Origin: Leptolyngbya iicbica LK
Lineage (GTDB): Bacteria; Cyanobacteriota; Cyanobacteriia; Phormidesmidales; Phormidesmidaceae
DNA: 64,000 nucleotides
Direction of reading: 5' to 3'
Assembly (NCBI RefSeq): GCF_004212215.1
Contig: NZ_QVFV01000001.1
Span: 1,250,814-1,314,813, forward strand
Both the position numbers and the translations under genes were made by a program. A model generated the notes under the pieces. That model searched no databases. It was not told the DNA's origin and worked only from the letters and a program-made list of their open reading frames with translations. Shown here piece after piece: positions 53,072-62,315 of the stretch (the stretch's first letter is position 1; each line of letters starts with the position of its first letter).

Positions 53072-53506
53072 TTAGCTCCCCATCAGGTGAACGACGACTT
53101 CGCGATGATGGCCGCGATCGCGATGCTCCCACAAATAAATCCCTTGCCAGGTGCCCAGGGCCAAACGACCATTCACGATGGGAATCGTCTCCGACGTGCT
53201 GGTCAACACCGACCGAATGTGAGCGGGCATGTCATCCGGCCCCTCGGCGCTGTGAACATAGTGGTAGCCATCGGGTACAAGCTTGGCGAGAAAATTTTCC
53301 AGATCGACCAGCACATCCGGATCGGCATTTTCTTGAATGATGAGGCTGGCCGAGGTGTGGCGAATGAAGACCGTACAAAGACCGTACTGAATGCCTGACT
53401 CGCTAACGACGCCCTGCACTTGCTGAGTAAAGCGCTGTAACGATTTTCCCCGAGTCGAAAGATCGAGTACCTTTTGATAGTGGTGCGTGATCGCAGTGGC
53501 AGGCAT
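53072..53506 (-). CDS. YjbQ / UPF0047 family protein
   Basis: A 144-aa protein from ATG 53506 (ATG 53542 adds 12 residues with a Cys-rich start that does not fit the family). It has the YjbQ signatures HTSASLIIQENADPDVLVDL, MPAHIRSVLTSTSETIPI and LGTWQGIYLWEHRDRGHHREVVVH, with conserved His and Asp of a small cupin-like fold; some members have secondary thiamine-phosphate synthase activity in vivo. The physiological role is unclear. Operon with era (4-bp gap). Confidence 0.92.
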   Translation of the reverse strand: MPATAITHHYQKVLDLSTRGKSLQRFTQQVQGVVSESGIQYGLCTVFIRHTSASLIIQENADPDVLVDLENFLAKLVPDGYHYVHSAEGPDDMPAHIRSVLTSTSETIPIVNGRLALGTWQGIYLWEHRDRGHHREVVVHLMGS

Positions 53507-53747
53507 ATCGCTTGATAAATGTGAACAGCAGCAATGAGACATTCATGTTAACTGACAAGATGGAGCGATCGCGCGAGTCAGATCCCTAAAGCGATCGTCG
53601 CCGCCCAGCGGCAGTGGCTGGCTAGCAGCACCGTGCCTTTCCTCATCAGTTGATGAAAAACTTAATCTTGCTTGGGCAGACTAGAAATTATCGCCCCAGG
53701 CTGCCTTAACCAATGGCGAAAATCTTCTAATCAGCGGCAATATCCCT

Positions 53748-54845
53748 GTGCCTCAATCTCTATCAGTTCCTGATTTATCGTTGTTTCACGCTTCGACGCA
53801 AATGCCGCAACCCGCATCGGTGCGGCGGTTGGCTCACGGCGTGCAGGCTTGGAATGCGTGGCGATCGCACACGGCTCAGACAGCGATCGCCGACGCCACG
53901 CCAGAGCGGATCAATCTACGCGAAGCCTCCCTGAAAAAAGCCCAACTGCAAAACATTAACTTTTCCACAGTTGACTGCTGCATGGCGGATTTGCGTCAGG
54001 CGGATTTAAGTCACGCCGATCTGCGCGAAACGCTCTTTTACACTGCCAATCTGAGCTATGCCAATCTCAGCTATGCCAACCTCAGCGGCGCTGATCTGCG
54101 CGAAGCCTCGCTACACGATGCCACGCTCCGGGCCGCCACGCTCAATTCGGCCAACCTGACCCATGCCGACCTGACCCGCAGCATATTGCGCGAAGCTCAA
54201 TTGCGGCACGCCGACTTGCGCCACGCTTCCCTCAACCAAGCCGATGCCTGTATGGTGCAATTTTCAGAGGCGGATCTGTCCTGGGCTGACCTCAGCAGCG
54301 CCGCCCTTTACACCGCCGATCTCAGTCGCTGTAACTTATCCAGCGCCACCCTTAATCAGGCTGACTTGCGCGAGGCGAACTTTGCCATGGCCACGTTACA
54401 AGACGCCCTCATGCACGAAGTTGATCTAAGTGCAGCCATTTGCAGCGCTGCCAACATGATTGGGGTCGCTCTGCACGGGGCCAATCTCACCATCGCCAAC
54501 CTCAGCCTGACCAATCTCTGTATGGCGAATCTCAGTCGGGCTTGCTTAGAGGGCACGACTCTGATCGGGGCCAATCTGATTGGGGCCAATTTGCACCAGG
54601 CCAAGCTGACCCGAGCCAATTGCGAAAATGCCGATTTGCGTGAAGCCATCATGCGCAAGGCCGATCTACAGGGAGCCAACTTTCGGTTTGCGGACTTGAA
54701 GATGGCGAACTTATCGGAGACTAACTTGCAGGGGGCCAACCTGACCGGCGCTGACTTATCCCAAGCGAATGTCTGGAAAGCCAATCTGAAAGACGCTTGT
54801 TTAATTGATGCAGTGATGCCTGATGGCAATCTGTATGCGCCCTGA
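53748..54845 (+). CDS. Pentapeptide-repeat protein
   Basis: A 365-aa protein starting at GTG 53748 (ATG 53802 is the alternative). From about residue 55 it consists almost wholly of A(D/N)LxX pentapeptides ([36 protein letters not shown]), roughly 55-60 in number. Such runs fold as a right-handed quadrilateral beta-helix, which in some proteins mimics DNA or binds partners. No signal or membrane span and no other domain. The short N-terminal part is unique. Function unknown. Confidence 0.92.
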   Translation: MPQSLSVPDLSLFHASTQMPQPASVRRLAHGVQAWNAWRSHTAQTAIADATPERINLREASLKKAQLQNINFSTVDCCMADLRQADLSHADLRETLFYTANLSYANLSYANLSGADLREASLHDATLRAATLNSANLTHADLTRSILREAQLRHADLRHASLNQADACMVQFSEADLSWADLSSAALYTADLSRCNLSSATLNQADLREANFAMATLQDALMHEVDLSAAICSAANMIGVALHGANLTIANLSLTNLCMANLSRACLEGTTLIGANLIGANLHQAKLTRANCENADLREAIMRKADLQGANFRFADLKMANLSETNLQGANLTGADLSQANVWKANLKDACLIDAVMPDGNLYAP

Positions 54846-55190
54846 TCGACAGGTTTCGGACGCCCGGACTGACGCAAAAACCCGAAGCGAGGATGTTTGC
54901 GCTGGGTTCTGGGAACATTTCAGCCCAATTTTGTGTACATTCAATCCGACTGTGTGCATATTTAAGTTAGTGATCAAGCACTTGCGTGCTGCATCTGTTT
55001 AGCGTCATCACTTATGCACCGCTGTCAGAACAGAACTTAGGCCCCCATCCCTCGCGATTTTCCTCACTCTGAGGCATGGGAACCAGACTCTTTTCTACCA
55101 AGCTGGGGCAGGAGAATGAGTAAGCACCGAAGCTGGCGCTAAATGTAAACTGCGTGCTTGGTCGGCGAATTGTTTTCGGTAAAGCTGCCT
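54846..55190. other. Intergenic region between the pentapeptide and AAA_35-GGDEF genes
   Basis: 345 bp without a credible gene. The stretch about 55030-55135 has the look of a dispersed non-coding repeat seen in such genomes (impression only). The promoter of the downstream AAA_35 pair must lie here but I cannot place it. Confidence 0.4.
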
Positions 55191-56798
55191 GTGCATCCAC
55201 CCCCTGCTACTTTTCTAGAAACTGGACCCACGGGGCCATTAAGTCTTGATTCGGCCTTTTACATTGAGCGGCCCCCGGTCGAAACGTTTGCCTACGCCGC
55301 GATCGCTCGCCCTGGCAGCCTGCTGCGCATCAAAGCCCCTAAACAAATGGGCAAAAGCTCTTTATTGATGCGGGTGATTGAGCAGGCCCATCAGCAAGGC
55401 GCTAAAACCGGCAAGATTGACTTTTTGCAAGCTGAAAAAACCTGTTTCGCCAGCTTGGATACGTTGCTGCGCTGGTTTTGTCATTTAACCGCGCGGCAAT
55501 TGGGTATCGCACCAAACCTCGATGACTGGTGGGATGAAGAGATCGGCAGCAAAGTGAGCTGCACCCTCTATTTTGAAAACCATCTGCTGCGGCGACTAGA
55601 CACTCCGCTGGTGTTGGTAATTAATGAAATCAACCGGGTCTTTGAGCATGAAGAGGTCGCCGGTGACTTTCTTTCACTATTGCGGTTTTGGCATGAGCAA
55701 GGCCAGCGATCGCCCGTCTGGCAAAACTTGCGACTTGTCTTGGCCTACTGCACTGAAGTGTATGTGCCCCTCCAGTTAGAGCAATCGCCCTTTAACGTCG
55801 GGCAACAACTAAAGCTGCCCCCTTTTACCACCGCCCAAGTACAAGAGCTAGCGGCACGTTATCAAGTCCCACAGCAATTGGGGGAGGCGTACGTCCCCTT
55901 TATCGACGAGCTCATGTCACTGGTCGGTGGCCATCCGTATCTGACCCATGCGGTCCTGGCTCAAGTTCCCGACACAGCGGCTGATCCCCAGGATCTGCTC
56001 AATCAGGCCATGCAGCCCAGCGGCGTCTGGGGAGAGTATTTGCGTCGCGGTTATGCATCGGTGCGGCATCAACCCGATTTGATCGACACGCTACAGCAGT
56101 TAGTCAAAGCCCCCCATGGGCTCAAATTGCCGCTGCACCTGGCTTACCAGCTTGAGAATGTGGGCTTGGTCCATTACGACGGCGATCGCTATCGGTTGTC
56201 GTGTGAGCTGTTTAAGCGGTTTTTGGTCGCCGAGTTGGCAGGACCCGAGGCACCTGCGCCCATCCAATTACAACAAGAAAATCAACGGCTGAAACAACTG
56301 GCTCACACCGACGCCCTGACTCAAATTCCCAACCGGCTGGCGTTTGACATCCGGCTCCAGATTGCCTGGCAACGCATGAGCCAAACTCAGGAGCCCCTGA
56401 CCTTGATGATGTGCGACATTGATTATTTCAAAGCCTATAACGACAATTATGGGCATTTGGCCGGTGACCAATGTTTGCGACAGGTCGCCAGCATTTTGCA
56501 GGCTCAGATGGGCACTGCACCAGACTTTGTAGCCCGCTTTGGGGGCGAAGAGTTTGCCGTTATTTTGCCCCGCACTGATCTGCTCACTGCCGAAAAACGG
56601 GCTGAAACGCTGCGATCGCAAATCAGTCTGCAAACCGCCCAAGGCGAGATGCCACCCGTCACCATCAGTATTGGGGGCGCCGTGGCCTCCACCCCAACGA
56701 ATCAAAGCACTCGGCAGCTGATTGAAGCCGCCGATCGCGTCCTGTACGAGTCCAAACGCTTAGGGCGCGATCGCGTCACCATCATCTCGCTCCTGTAG
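55191..56798 (+). CDS. AAA_35-type ATPase fused to an active-looking GGDEF diguanylate cyclase
   Basis: 535 aa from GTG 55191 (a TTG at 55158 adds 11 residues). Residues about 15-355 form the AAA_35 (AAA-like) module: FYIERPPVE, Walker A APKQMGKSS near 50, and a Walker B LVINEINRVF near 140 in which the usual Asp is Asn. The linker is followed by a GGDEF domain (about 370-530): metal-binding MMCDIDYFKAYND, catalytic FGGEEFAVILP. There is no RxxD inhibitory site before GGEEF. It should make cyclic di-GMP under control of the AAA module. 12 bp before the next AAA_35 gene. Confidence 0.85.
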   Translation: MHPPPATFLETGPTGPLSLDSAFYIERPPVETFAYAAIARPGSLLRIKAPKQMGKSSLLMRVIEQAHQQGAKTGKIDFLQAEKTCFASLDTLLRWFCHLTARQLGIAPNLDDWWDEEIGSKVSCTLYFENHLLRRLDTPLVLVINEINRVFEHEEVAGDFLSLLRFWHEQGQRSPVWQNLRLVLAYCTEVYVPLQLEQSPFNVGQQLKLPPFTTAQVQELAARYQVPQQLGEAYVPFIDELMSLVGGHPYLTHAVLAQVPDTAADPQDLLNQAMQPSGVWGEYLRRGYASVRHQPDLIDTLQQLVKAPHGLKLPLHLAYQLENVGLVHYDGDRYRLSCELFKRFLVAELAGPEAPAPIQLQQENQRLKQLAHTDALTQIPNRLAFDIRLQIAWQRMSQTQEPLTLMMCDIDYFKAYNDNYGHLAGDQCLRQVASILQAQMGTAPDFVARFGGEEFAVILPRTDLLTAEKRAETLRSQISLQTAQGEMPPVTISIGGAVASTPTNQSTRQLIEAADRVLYESKRLGRDRVTIISLL

Positions 56799-56810
56799 TT
56801 TTCTGGGGGG

Positions 56811-59800
56811 ATGGCCATGGCCTCCTTTGTGACTCCGTTTACCGAATCACCGGAGATGCCCTATCAAGTGGGGGGCAGTTTGCGGCCCGCACTGCCAAGT
56901 TACGTCACCCGGCAGGCCGACACCCAGTTAACGACCGCCCTGCAGGCAGCGGAATTTTGTTATGTGCTCAACAGCCGCCAAATGGGCAAATCTTCGTTGC
57001 TGGTGCAAACCCTCCGCAAGTTAGAGCTCGCGGGCTGTCGGTGCGCCACGGTGGATATTACCAGCTTGGGCAGCCAACAGGTAACGGCCAGTCAGTGGTA
57101 TCGGGGCCTCGTGGCCGACCTGTGGCGGGGCCTTGGGCTCTTTAGTCAGGGACATTACAAAAAATGGTGGCAAGATCAGGGCGAACTGCCCCCGGTGCAA
57201 AAGCTCCAGCGATTTTTTGAGGAAGTGCTACTAGAGCAACATCCCGAAGACGAGTTTGTGATTTTGATCGACGAAATCGACAGCATTTTGGGACTGGAAT
57301 TTTCGCTGGATGATTTCTTTGCGCTGATTCGCTATTGTTACAACCAGCGGGCAGTCAATCCGGCCTACCGACGCCTCACATTTGGCATTTTTGGAGTGGC
57401 CACCCCCAGCGATTTGATTCGCGATCGCCAGCGCACCCCCTTCAACATTGGGCAGGCGATCGCGCTCAATGGTTTCCAACCGCATGAGTGTGAGCCCTTG
57501 CTGGTGGGCCTGCGCGACACGATCGCCCAAGCCCCCGTCGTATTGCAAGAGATTCTGTATTGGACGGGGGGACAACCATTTCTGACCCACAAGCTGTGCG
57601 CGCTGATTTGGCAACTCGCCCATGAGCAGGGCACCCCGATTTTGGTGTCAGCCGGTAAGGAAGCGGCCTGGGTTCAGCAGTTTGTCCGCGATCGCGTGTT
57701 GCATCAGTGGGAATCGCAGGACGAACCAGAGCATTTACGGACGATTCGCGATCGCTTGCTGCGACATCCTCACCGCACCGGTCGCCTATTGGGTCTGTAT
57801 CAGCAGATATTGCGACAGGGGCCAGTGCCGACCGACGACTCGGAGGAGGCGATCGAACTGCAACTGTCGGGTCTGGTGAAAAAAGCGGGCGATATCTTAC
57901 AGATCAAAAACCCGATTTATCAAGCGGTGTTTAACGAAAGTTGGACAGCGGATCACCTGGAACATTTGCGCCCTTATTCTCAGGCGTTGACGGCCTGGTT
58001 AGCGGCTGATCGCCAAGATGCCTCGCGACTGTTGCGGGGCCAAGCCTTGAGAGATGCCCAGCAGTGGGCCCATAGCAAACGTCTCAGCGATGAAGACTAC
58101 CAGTTTTTGGCCGAGTCGGCAGAGAGCGATCGCCGCGAAGTGCAAATGGCGTTAGAAGCTGACCGCAGTCAGGCGATCGCGGCCCAACTGCACCAGTCGC
58201 GGCGCAATATGCGGCTGCAACGGTGGCTATTGGGAGCCATTACAACGGGGTTCGTACTATCCACAGGGCTGGGGTTTGCGGCTTTTGTGGAGTCACAGCG
58301 GGCCAGCCAGAATGAACAAATTGCCCGCCAGAGCGAAATTAAAGCCTTGCTGGCGTCAGCCAGAGGCTGGTTTGACTCAAATCAGCGGCTGGATGCGCTG
58401 TTGCAGGCACTGCGGGCACAACGTCAACTTACTGCCCTTGCCCAGCCCAACGCCGAGTTAGCCCAGGACATTGAGGACACGCTGTACACCATCATCCTGG
58501 GCGTGAATGAACGCAATCGCCTGGCGGGACACACCGGCGAAGTGCGCGAGGTGGCTTACAGTCCCCAAGGCGATCGCATTGCATCGGCCAGTCTGGATGG
58601 CACGGTGAAGCTGTGGGCACCCGATGGCGCCTTGTTGCAAACCCTGGAGAGTGATGCCCAGGGCATCCGGGCGATCGCCTTTAGCCCCGATGGGCAATTA
58701 CTTGTAGCGGGCAGTGCCGGCACCCTTTACCTGTGGGATGTCGAAACTGGCGAGCAACGGGCAGCCATTATGGCCCACCAGGGGTTGATTACCAAGCTCG
58801 TCTTTAGTCCTGATGGCACCCAAGTCGCCTCAGGCAGCACGGACAAAACCATCAAACTGTGGAATCCAGACGATGGCACCCTCTTGCACACCCTGACCGG
58901 ACATCGGGCGATGGTACGCGGTCTTGCCTTTAGTCCTGATGGTCAGCGATTGGCCTCGGGCAGCGCTGATGCCACCATCAAACTGTGGAATCCAGACGAT
59001 GGCAGTCTCAGCCAAACGGTAACGGGCCATGCCGCGACCGTGACCGATGTGCAATTTTCGCCCGATGGTGGCCGCTTGGCCTCGGGTAGCACCGACAAAA
59101 CGCTCAAACTTTGGGATTTATCGGGGCAACTCCTCACCACCTTTGAAGGTCACCAAGCCCAAGTCACGAGTCTGGATTTTAGTCCCGACGGGCAGCAGCT
59201 CGCTTCCACTAGCGAAGATGATGAATTGCGGTTTTGGCCGCTCAATGGCGAGCCGGGGCGGGCTTATCCGGGCATGGTTGAGGTGGGGCGATCGCTGGAC
59301 TTTAGCCCAGATGGGCAGACCTTGGTGACGTCTGGCCGCATTGATGATCCGGCACCCATTGTGTGGCAGCTGGAATCGCCGCTCTACAGTGTTGTGAAAA
59401 CCCACGCAGCGGCCGTGATTGCGATCGCGGTCAGTCCAGACGGGCAAACGATCGCGTCGGCGGGCACTGATGGTCAGATTCAACTCTGGCAACCCGACGG
59501 CACATCGCTCAAGGTCTTTTCCGGGCATCGCGCCCCCATCATTTATCTCGCCTTCAGTCCCGATGGCAGCCAATTCGCTTCATCCAGCTTCGACGGCACC
59601 GTCCGCCTGTGGCAAGCCGACGGCACGCCCATTCGCACCATTACCGGCGACACCCGTCTCGGGGGGCTCATTGCCTTTCATCCCACCGCAGCAGAATTTG
59701 CCATCAGCGGCGACGACCAAGTTGTCCGCCGCTTTCAACTCGATGGCACTCAAATATCAGCAATTCCGACCCAAAGCCGACTCAACAGTAGTATCGCTTG

Positions 59801-60368
59801 GCAGCCTCAGGGCACCCAGTTAGCCATTGGCGATGGGGAACCCATTCGCTTAATTGCCATGGAGGAAGACAGCCCCATCCTTAACCTGTCAGGCCACATC
59901 GGCCCGTTAAATGACTTGGAGTTTCAAGCTGATGGACAAGTGCTAGCTTCTGCCAGTGACGATCGCACCGCACGCCTCTGGGATGCCACCACTGGCGAAA
60001 CGCTACAGGTCCTCACCGGCCACACCGATGTCGTTTGGGATGTCACTTTTGCCCCGGAGTCGTCCCTGACGGTGCTCAATGATTTGTATCTAGCCACTGG
60101 CAGCGCCGACAACACCATTAAATTGTGGGGCGCTGACGGCACGTTACACACCACCCTCGATCGCCATACGGCTAAAGTCCTGCGGCTTGCCTTTAGTCCC
60201 GACGGCCAGTACCTGTTTTCCGCCAGCAATGACAACACAGTCATCCGCTGGGATTTGCCCGCCATCATGACGCTTGACCCAGTCGATTATGCCTGTCGCT
60301 GGGTCGCCGATTACTTACAAACCAATGCTGGCCTAAGTGACGACGATCGGCAGCTCTGCGATCGCTAA
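56811..60368 (+). CDS. AAA_35-type ATPase with a membrane helix and C-terminal WD40 propellers
   Basis: 1185 aa from ATG 56811 behind a GGGGGG site, 12 bp after the AAA_35-GGDEF gene. Residues 15-380 are the AAA_35 module: YVTRQADTQL, Walker A LNSRQMGKSS (53-62) and an intact Walker B ILIDEID (151-157). A helical stretch leads to one transmembrane segment at about 469-490 (LLGAITTGFVLSTGLGFAAF). A helical linker follows, then about 14 WD40 repeats from 570 to 1165 (for example SPQGDRIASASLDGTVKLW). The topology puts the ATPase and the propellers on opposite sides of the membrane unless the hydrophobic segment does not span. Cytoplasmic sensing of its neighbour GGDEF protein is possible (inference). 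Confidence 0.88.
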   Translation: MAMASFVTPFTESPEMPYQVGGSLRPALPSYVTRQADTQLTTALQAAEFCYVLNSRQMGKSSLLVQTLRKLELAGCRCATVDITSLGSQQVTASQWYRGLVADLWRGLGLFSQGHYKKWWQDQGELPPVQKLQRFFEEVLLEQHPEDEFVILIDEIDSILGLEFSLDDFFALIRYCYNQRAVNPAYRRLTFGIFGVATPSDLIRDRQRTPFNIGQAIALNGFQPHECEPLLVGLRDTIAQAPVVLQEILYWTGGQPFLTHKLCALIWQLAHEQGTPILVSAGKEAAWVQQFVRDRVLHQWESQDEPEHLRTIRDRLLRHPHRTGRLLGLYQQILRQGPVPTDDSEEAIELQLSGLVKKAGDILQIKNPIYQAVFNESWTADHLEHLRPYSQALTAWLAADRQDASRLLRGQALRDAQQWAHSKRLSDEDYQFLAESAESDRREVQMALEADRSQAIAAQLHQSRRNMRLQRWLLGAITTGFVLSTGLGFAAFVESQRASQNEQIARQSEIKALLASARGWFDSNQRLDALLQALRAQRQLTALAQPNAELAQDIEDTLYTIILGVNERNRLAGHTGEVREVAYSPQGDRIASASLDGTVKLWAPDGALLQTLESDAQGIRAIAFSPDGQLLVAGSAGTLYLWDVETGEQRAAIMAHQGLITKLVFSPDGTQVASGSTDKTIKLWNPDDGTLLHTLTGHRAMVRGLAFSPDGQRLASGSADATIKLWNPDDGSLSQTVTGHAATVTDVQFSPDGGRLASGSTDKTLKLWDLSGQLLTTFEGHQAQVTSLDFSPDGQQLASTSEDDELRFWPLNGEPGRAYPGMVEVGRSLDFSPDGQTLVTSGRIDDPAPIVWQLESPLYSVVKTHAAAVIAIAVSPDGQTIASAGTDGQIQLWQPDGTSLKVFSGHRAPIIYLAFSPDGSQFASSSFDGTVRLWQADGTPIRTITGDTRLGGLIAFHPTAAEFAISGDDQVVRRFQLDGTQISAIPTQSRLNSSIAWQPQGTQLAIGDGEPIRLIAMEEDSPILNLSGHIGPLNDLEFQADGQVLASASDDRTARLWDATTGETLQVLTGHTDVVWDVTFAPESSLTVLNDLYLATGSADNTIKLWGADGTLHTTLDRHTAKVLRLAFSPDGQYLFSASNDNTVIRWDLPAIMTLDPVDYACRWVADYLQTNAGLSDDDRQLCDR

Positions 60369-60415
60369 CTTGATCGAGATGCGGCCACAAGTTGCTTGGC
60401 GATTACCCACGCCTG

Positions 60416-61021
60416 TCAAAAACACTCAAACCCAAAACGATTGGGCTCAGGCAGCTCTGCCCCTTTGGAAGCGCGACCCAGCAGATTGTTAATCAACACA
60501 CATTGCTTGGGGGCAATATCCGCCCGGTCCTCGATCGTGATGATGCTTTGAGTCTCGACATTGCCTTTGAAGTCAAAGGCAATAGAATGAACGCCACTCT
60601 CTCCCAGCGTCTGCGTATTCGCCTCATCCAGCCCAATTTTGGGAGACAAACGCTCCCAGGCAGCAATATTCTCAGCGGCGATCGCCGCTGAGTGAATCAC
60701 CCATTCCACCTGCCCATTCCGCTCGCGAATGCTGAATTGCCAGGGGCTGCGCTGGGCGATCGCTTGGGTCTGCGCTTGTTGAATGGCTTGATAAATCTCG
60801 TCTTGGGCAGCTTCTACTTCGCGCTTGGTCAAAAATTGGAGCCACGAGGGAGTCGCGATCGCCGCCAAAATTCCCACAATCACAACAATGACCAAGATTT
60901 CTAGCAGCGTAAAGCCAGCCTGACGATGACGAGCAGATCTCACCCCATTGAATTTCTGACTCTCCTTAACCAATTCGCTCTTAGGATGCCCAACCATTGG
61001 GACTAACGTTTGCGGGAACAT
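60416..61021 (-). CDS. Type IV pilin-like / GspH-type pseudopilin
   Basis: A 201-aa protein. After a 34-residue leader comes the prepilin cleavage motif QAGFTLLEI with Glu at +5, and a hydrophobic helix (LVIVVIVGILAAIATPSW). The C-terminal globular part resembles the GspH/FimT minor-pilin domain, with a Cys pair near the end (PKQCVLI and GFECF). The long leader is atypical but ATG 60997 would give a shorter one. It would be processed by PilD and added to pili or a pseudopilus. No other pil gene is near. Confidence 0.85.
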   Translation of the reverse strand: MFPQTLVPMVGHPKSELVKESQKFNGVRSARHRQAGFTLLEILVIVVIVGILAAIATPSWLQFLTKREVEAAQDEIYQAIQQAQTQAIAQRSPWQFSIRERNGQVEWVIHSAAIAAENIAAWERLSPKIGLDEANTQTLGESGVHSIAFDFKGNVETQSIITIEDRADIAPKQCVLINNLLGRASKGAELPEPNRFGFECF

Positions 61022-61264
61022 ACCATTTAATCGGGATCAGAGTTTTCACGGGGCACAAATCAGGCTAACTGTCGTCACATCAAAGGCAGTCACCAGCTGT
61101 CAGCAACCGTTGCACCGGAGATGGCATCGCCGTTGCCCTTGGAAGCAGTAAAGAGTCATGCACCGAGAGGAACGTTGCGACGAAGGTTGCCGCAAAACGA
61201 TAGGATAATGACGCTTAATCACAGTACATCAGCCTTCAATGTGGACGTGGAGTGTAGGGAAACA

Positions 61265-62029
61265 ATGCAACGACGACGGTTTGTACGGCAATTTGGCATG
61301 GGGTTCGCGACAGCACTCGGGTTAGGGCTGACTTCAACTTGGCGATCGGCCCAAGCACAAAGCTCTGGAGTGACGGTGCGCTCCCTCGGTCACACCAGCT
61401 TTTTGTTTGAGGGCAACGGTCGCCGCATTTTGACCAATCCCTTCCGTTCCATCGGCTGCACCGCAGGCTATCCCTCACCCGCCGTGGCATCTGACGTAGT
61501 TTTGATCAGCAGCCGCCTCTTTGATGAGGGGGGCTTGCTGGAAGGATTACCCGGCAACCCGCCGATTCTCTCCGAACAGGGCGAATATGAGTTACCGCCC
61601 ATCCGCATGAAGTCGGTAGAAGTAGACCACGATCGCGAAGGCGGACGGCGCTTCGGCTCTAACCTGATCTGGCGCTGGGAGCAAGGCGGTCTCACCTTTG
61701 TGCATATGGGCGGGGCGGCGGCTCCGGTTTCTGTCGAAGAGCAGATTCAGCTCGGTCGCCCGGATGTCATGCTCGTGCCCGTGGGCGGTGGCCCCAAAGC
61801 CTATGACGCCGAGGAAGCGGTGGCTGCGATTCGGGCCCTCAATCCCCGCATCGTCATTCCCACCCATTACCGCACCGCCGCCGCTGACGATGAAACCTGC
61901 GACATTGCTGGCCTCCAGCCATTTTTAGACCGGATGAGCGGCACGCCTACTCGTCAATCTGGTAGCACCGTCTCCCTCTCGACAGGCAGTTTGCCCAGCA
62001 GCGGCATGGTTATTCAAATCATGGGCTAA
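61265..62029 (+). CDS. Metallo-beta-lactamase-fold protein with lost HxHxDH motif and Tat signal
   Basis: 254 aa from ATG 61265, behind AGGGA; the in-frame start at 61121 would give 302 aa. It starts MQRRRFVRQFG with a hydrophobic stretch to about residue 29, a twin-arginine signal. The domain is UlaG-like (VRSLGHTSFLFEG near the start, VHMGGAA and IPTHYRTAA later). At the place of HxHxDH it reads ISSRLFDE (81-88), so the first three metal ligands are missing while two later His remain. A binding, non-hydrolytic role or a rewired site is likely. Confidence 0.75.
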   Translation: MQRRRFVRQFGMGFATALGLGLTSTWRSAQAQSSGVTVRSLGHTSFLFEGNGRRILTNPFRSIGCTAGYPSPAVASDVVLISSRLFDEGGLLEGLPGNPPILSEQGEYELPPIRMKSVEVDHDREGGRRFGSNLIWRWEQGGLTFVHMGGAAAPVSVEEQIQLGRPDVMLVPVGGGPKAYDAEEAVAAIRALNPRIVIPTHYRTAAADDETCDIAGLQPFLDRMSGTPTRQSGSTVSLSTGSLPSSGMVIQIMG

Positions 62030-62167
62030 GGCGTGAGCCATAGCGTCGGATCGTCGTGTGGGTGTGCTGAGCACAGACAAGGCGGATGGCAGACGCTATG
62101 GTGATTAATCAAAAGAGAATGATCTTGAGATTATCTTCCGGCGATCGCCGCCTGGTGTTGAGGGCAG

Positions 62168-62184
62168 TAAGGGCTTAGCCCTTA
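62168..62184. repeat. Perfect 17-bp hairpin repeat
   Basis: TAAGGGCT-T-AGCCCTTA at 62168-62184, 8-bp arms. It lies 32 bp before the second copy of the dispersed repeat. Confidence 0.7.
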
Positions 62185-62215
62185 AATCATCTCCCCAAGA
62201 CCACAAGTTTGGTAT

Positions 62216-62267
62216 CAGCGTTTGGCAGTGCCACACCCCAACCATCGAGGAGGCTATTTTCAAGCAC
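62216..62267. repeat. Dispersed repeat, copy 2
   Basis: Matches 9081-9132 at 43 of 52 positions. The centre TTTGGCAGTGCCACA forms a small hairpin. It lies 49 bp before the pepP start codon. Confidence 0.75.
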
Positions 62268-62315
62268 TGACCTAAATGGGCGATCGCGCCCTCTTGTAAA
62301 ACCTTGTCCACTCAG

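Noticed and set aside
55012-55200. 62-aa minus-strand ORF before the AAA_35 pair
   Set aside because: No ribosome site; looks like the shadow of a non-coding repeat.
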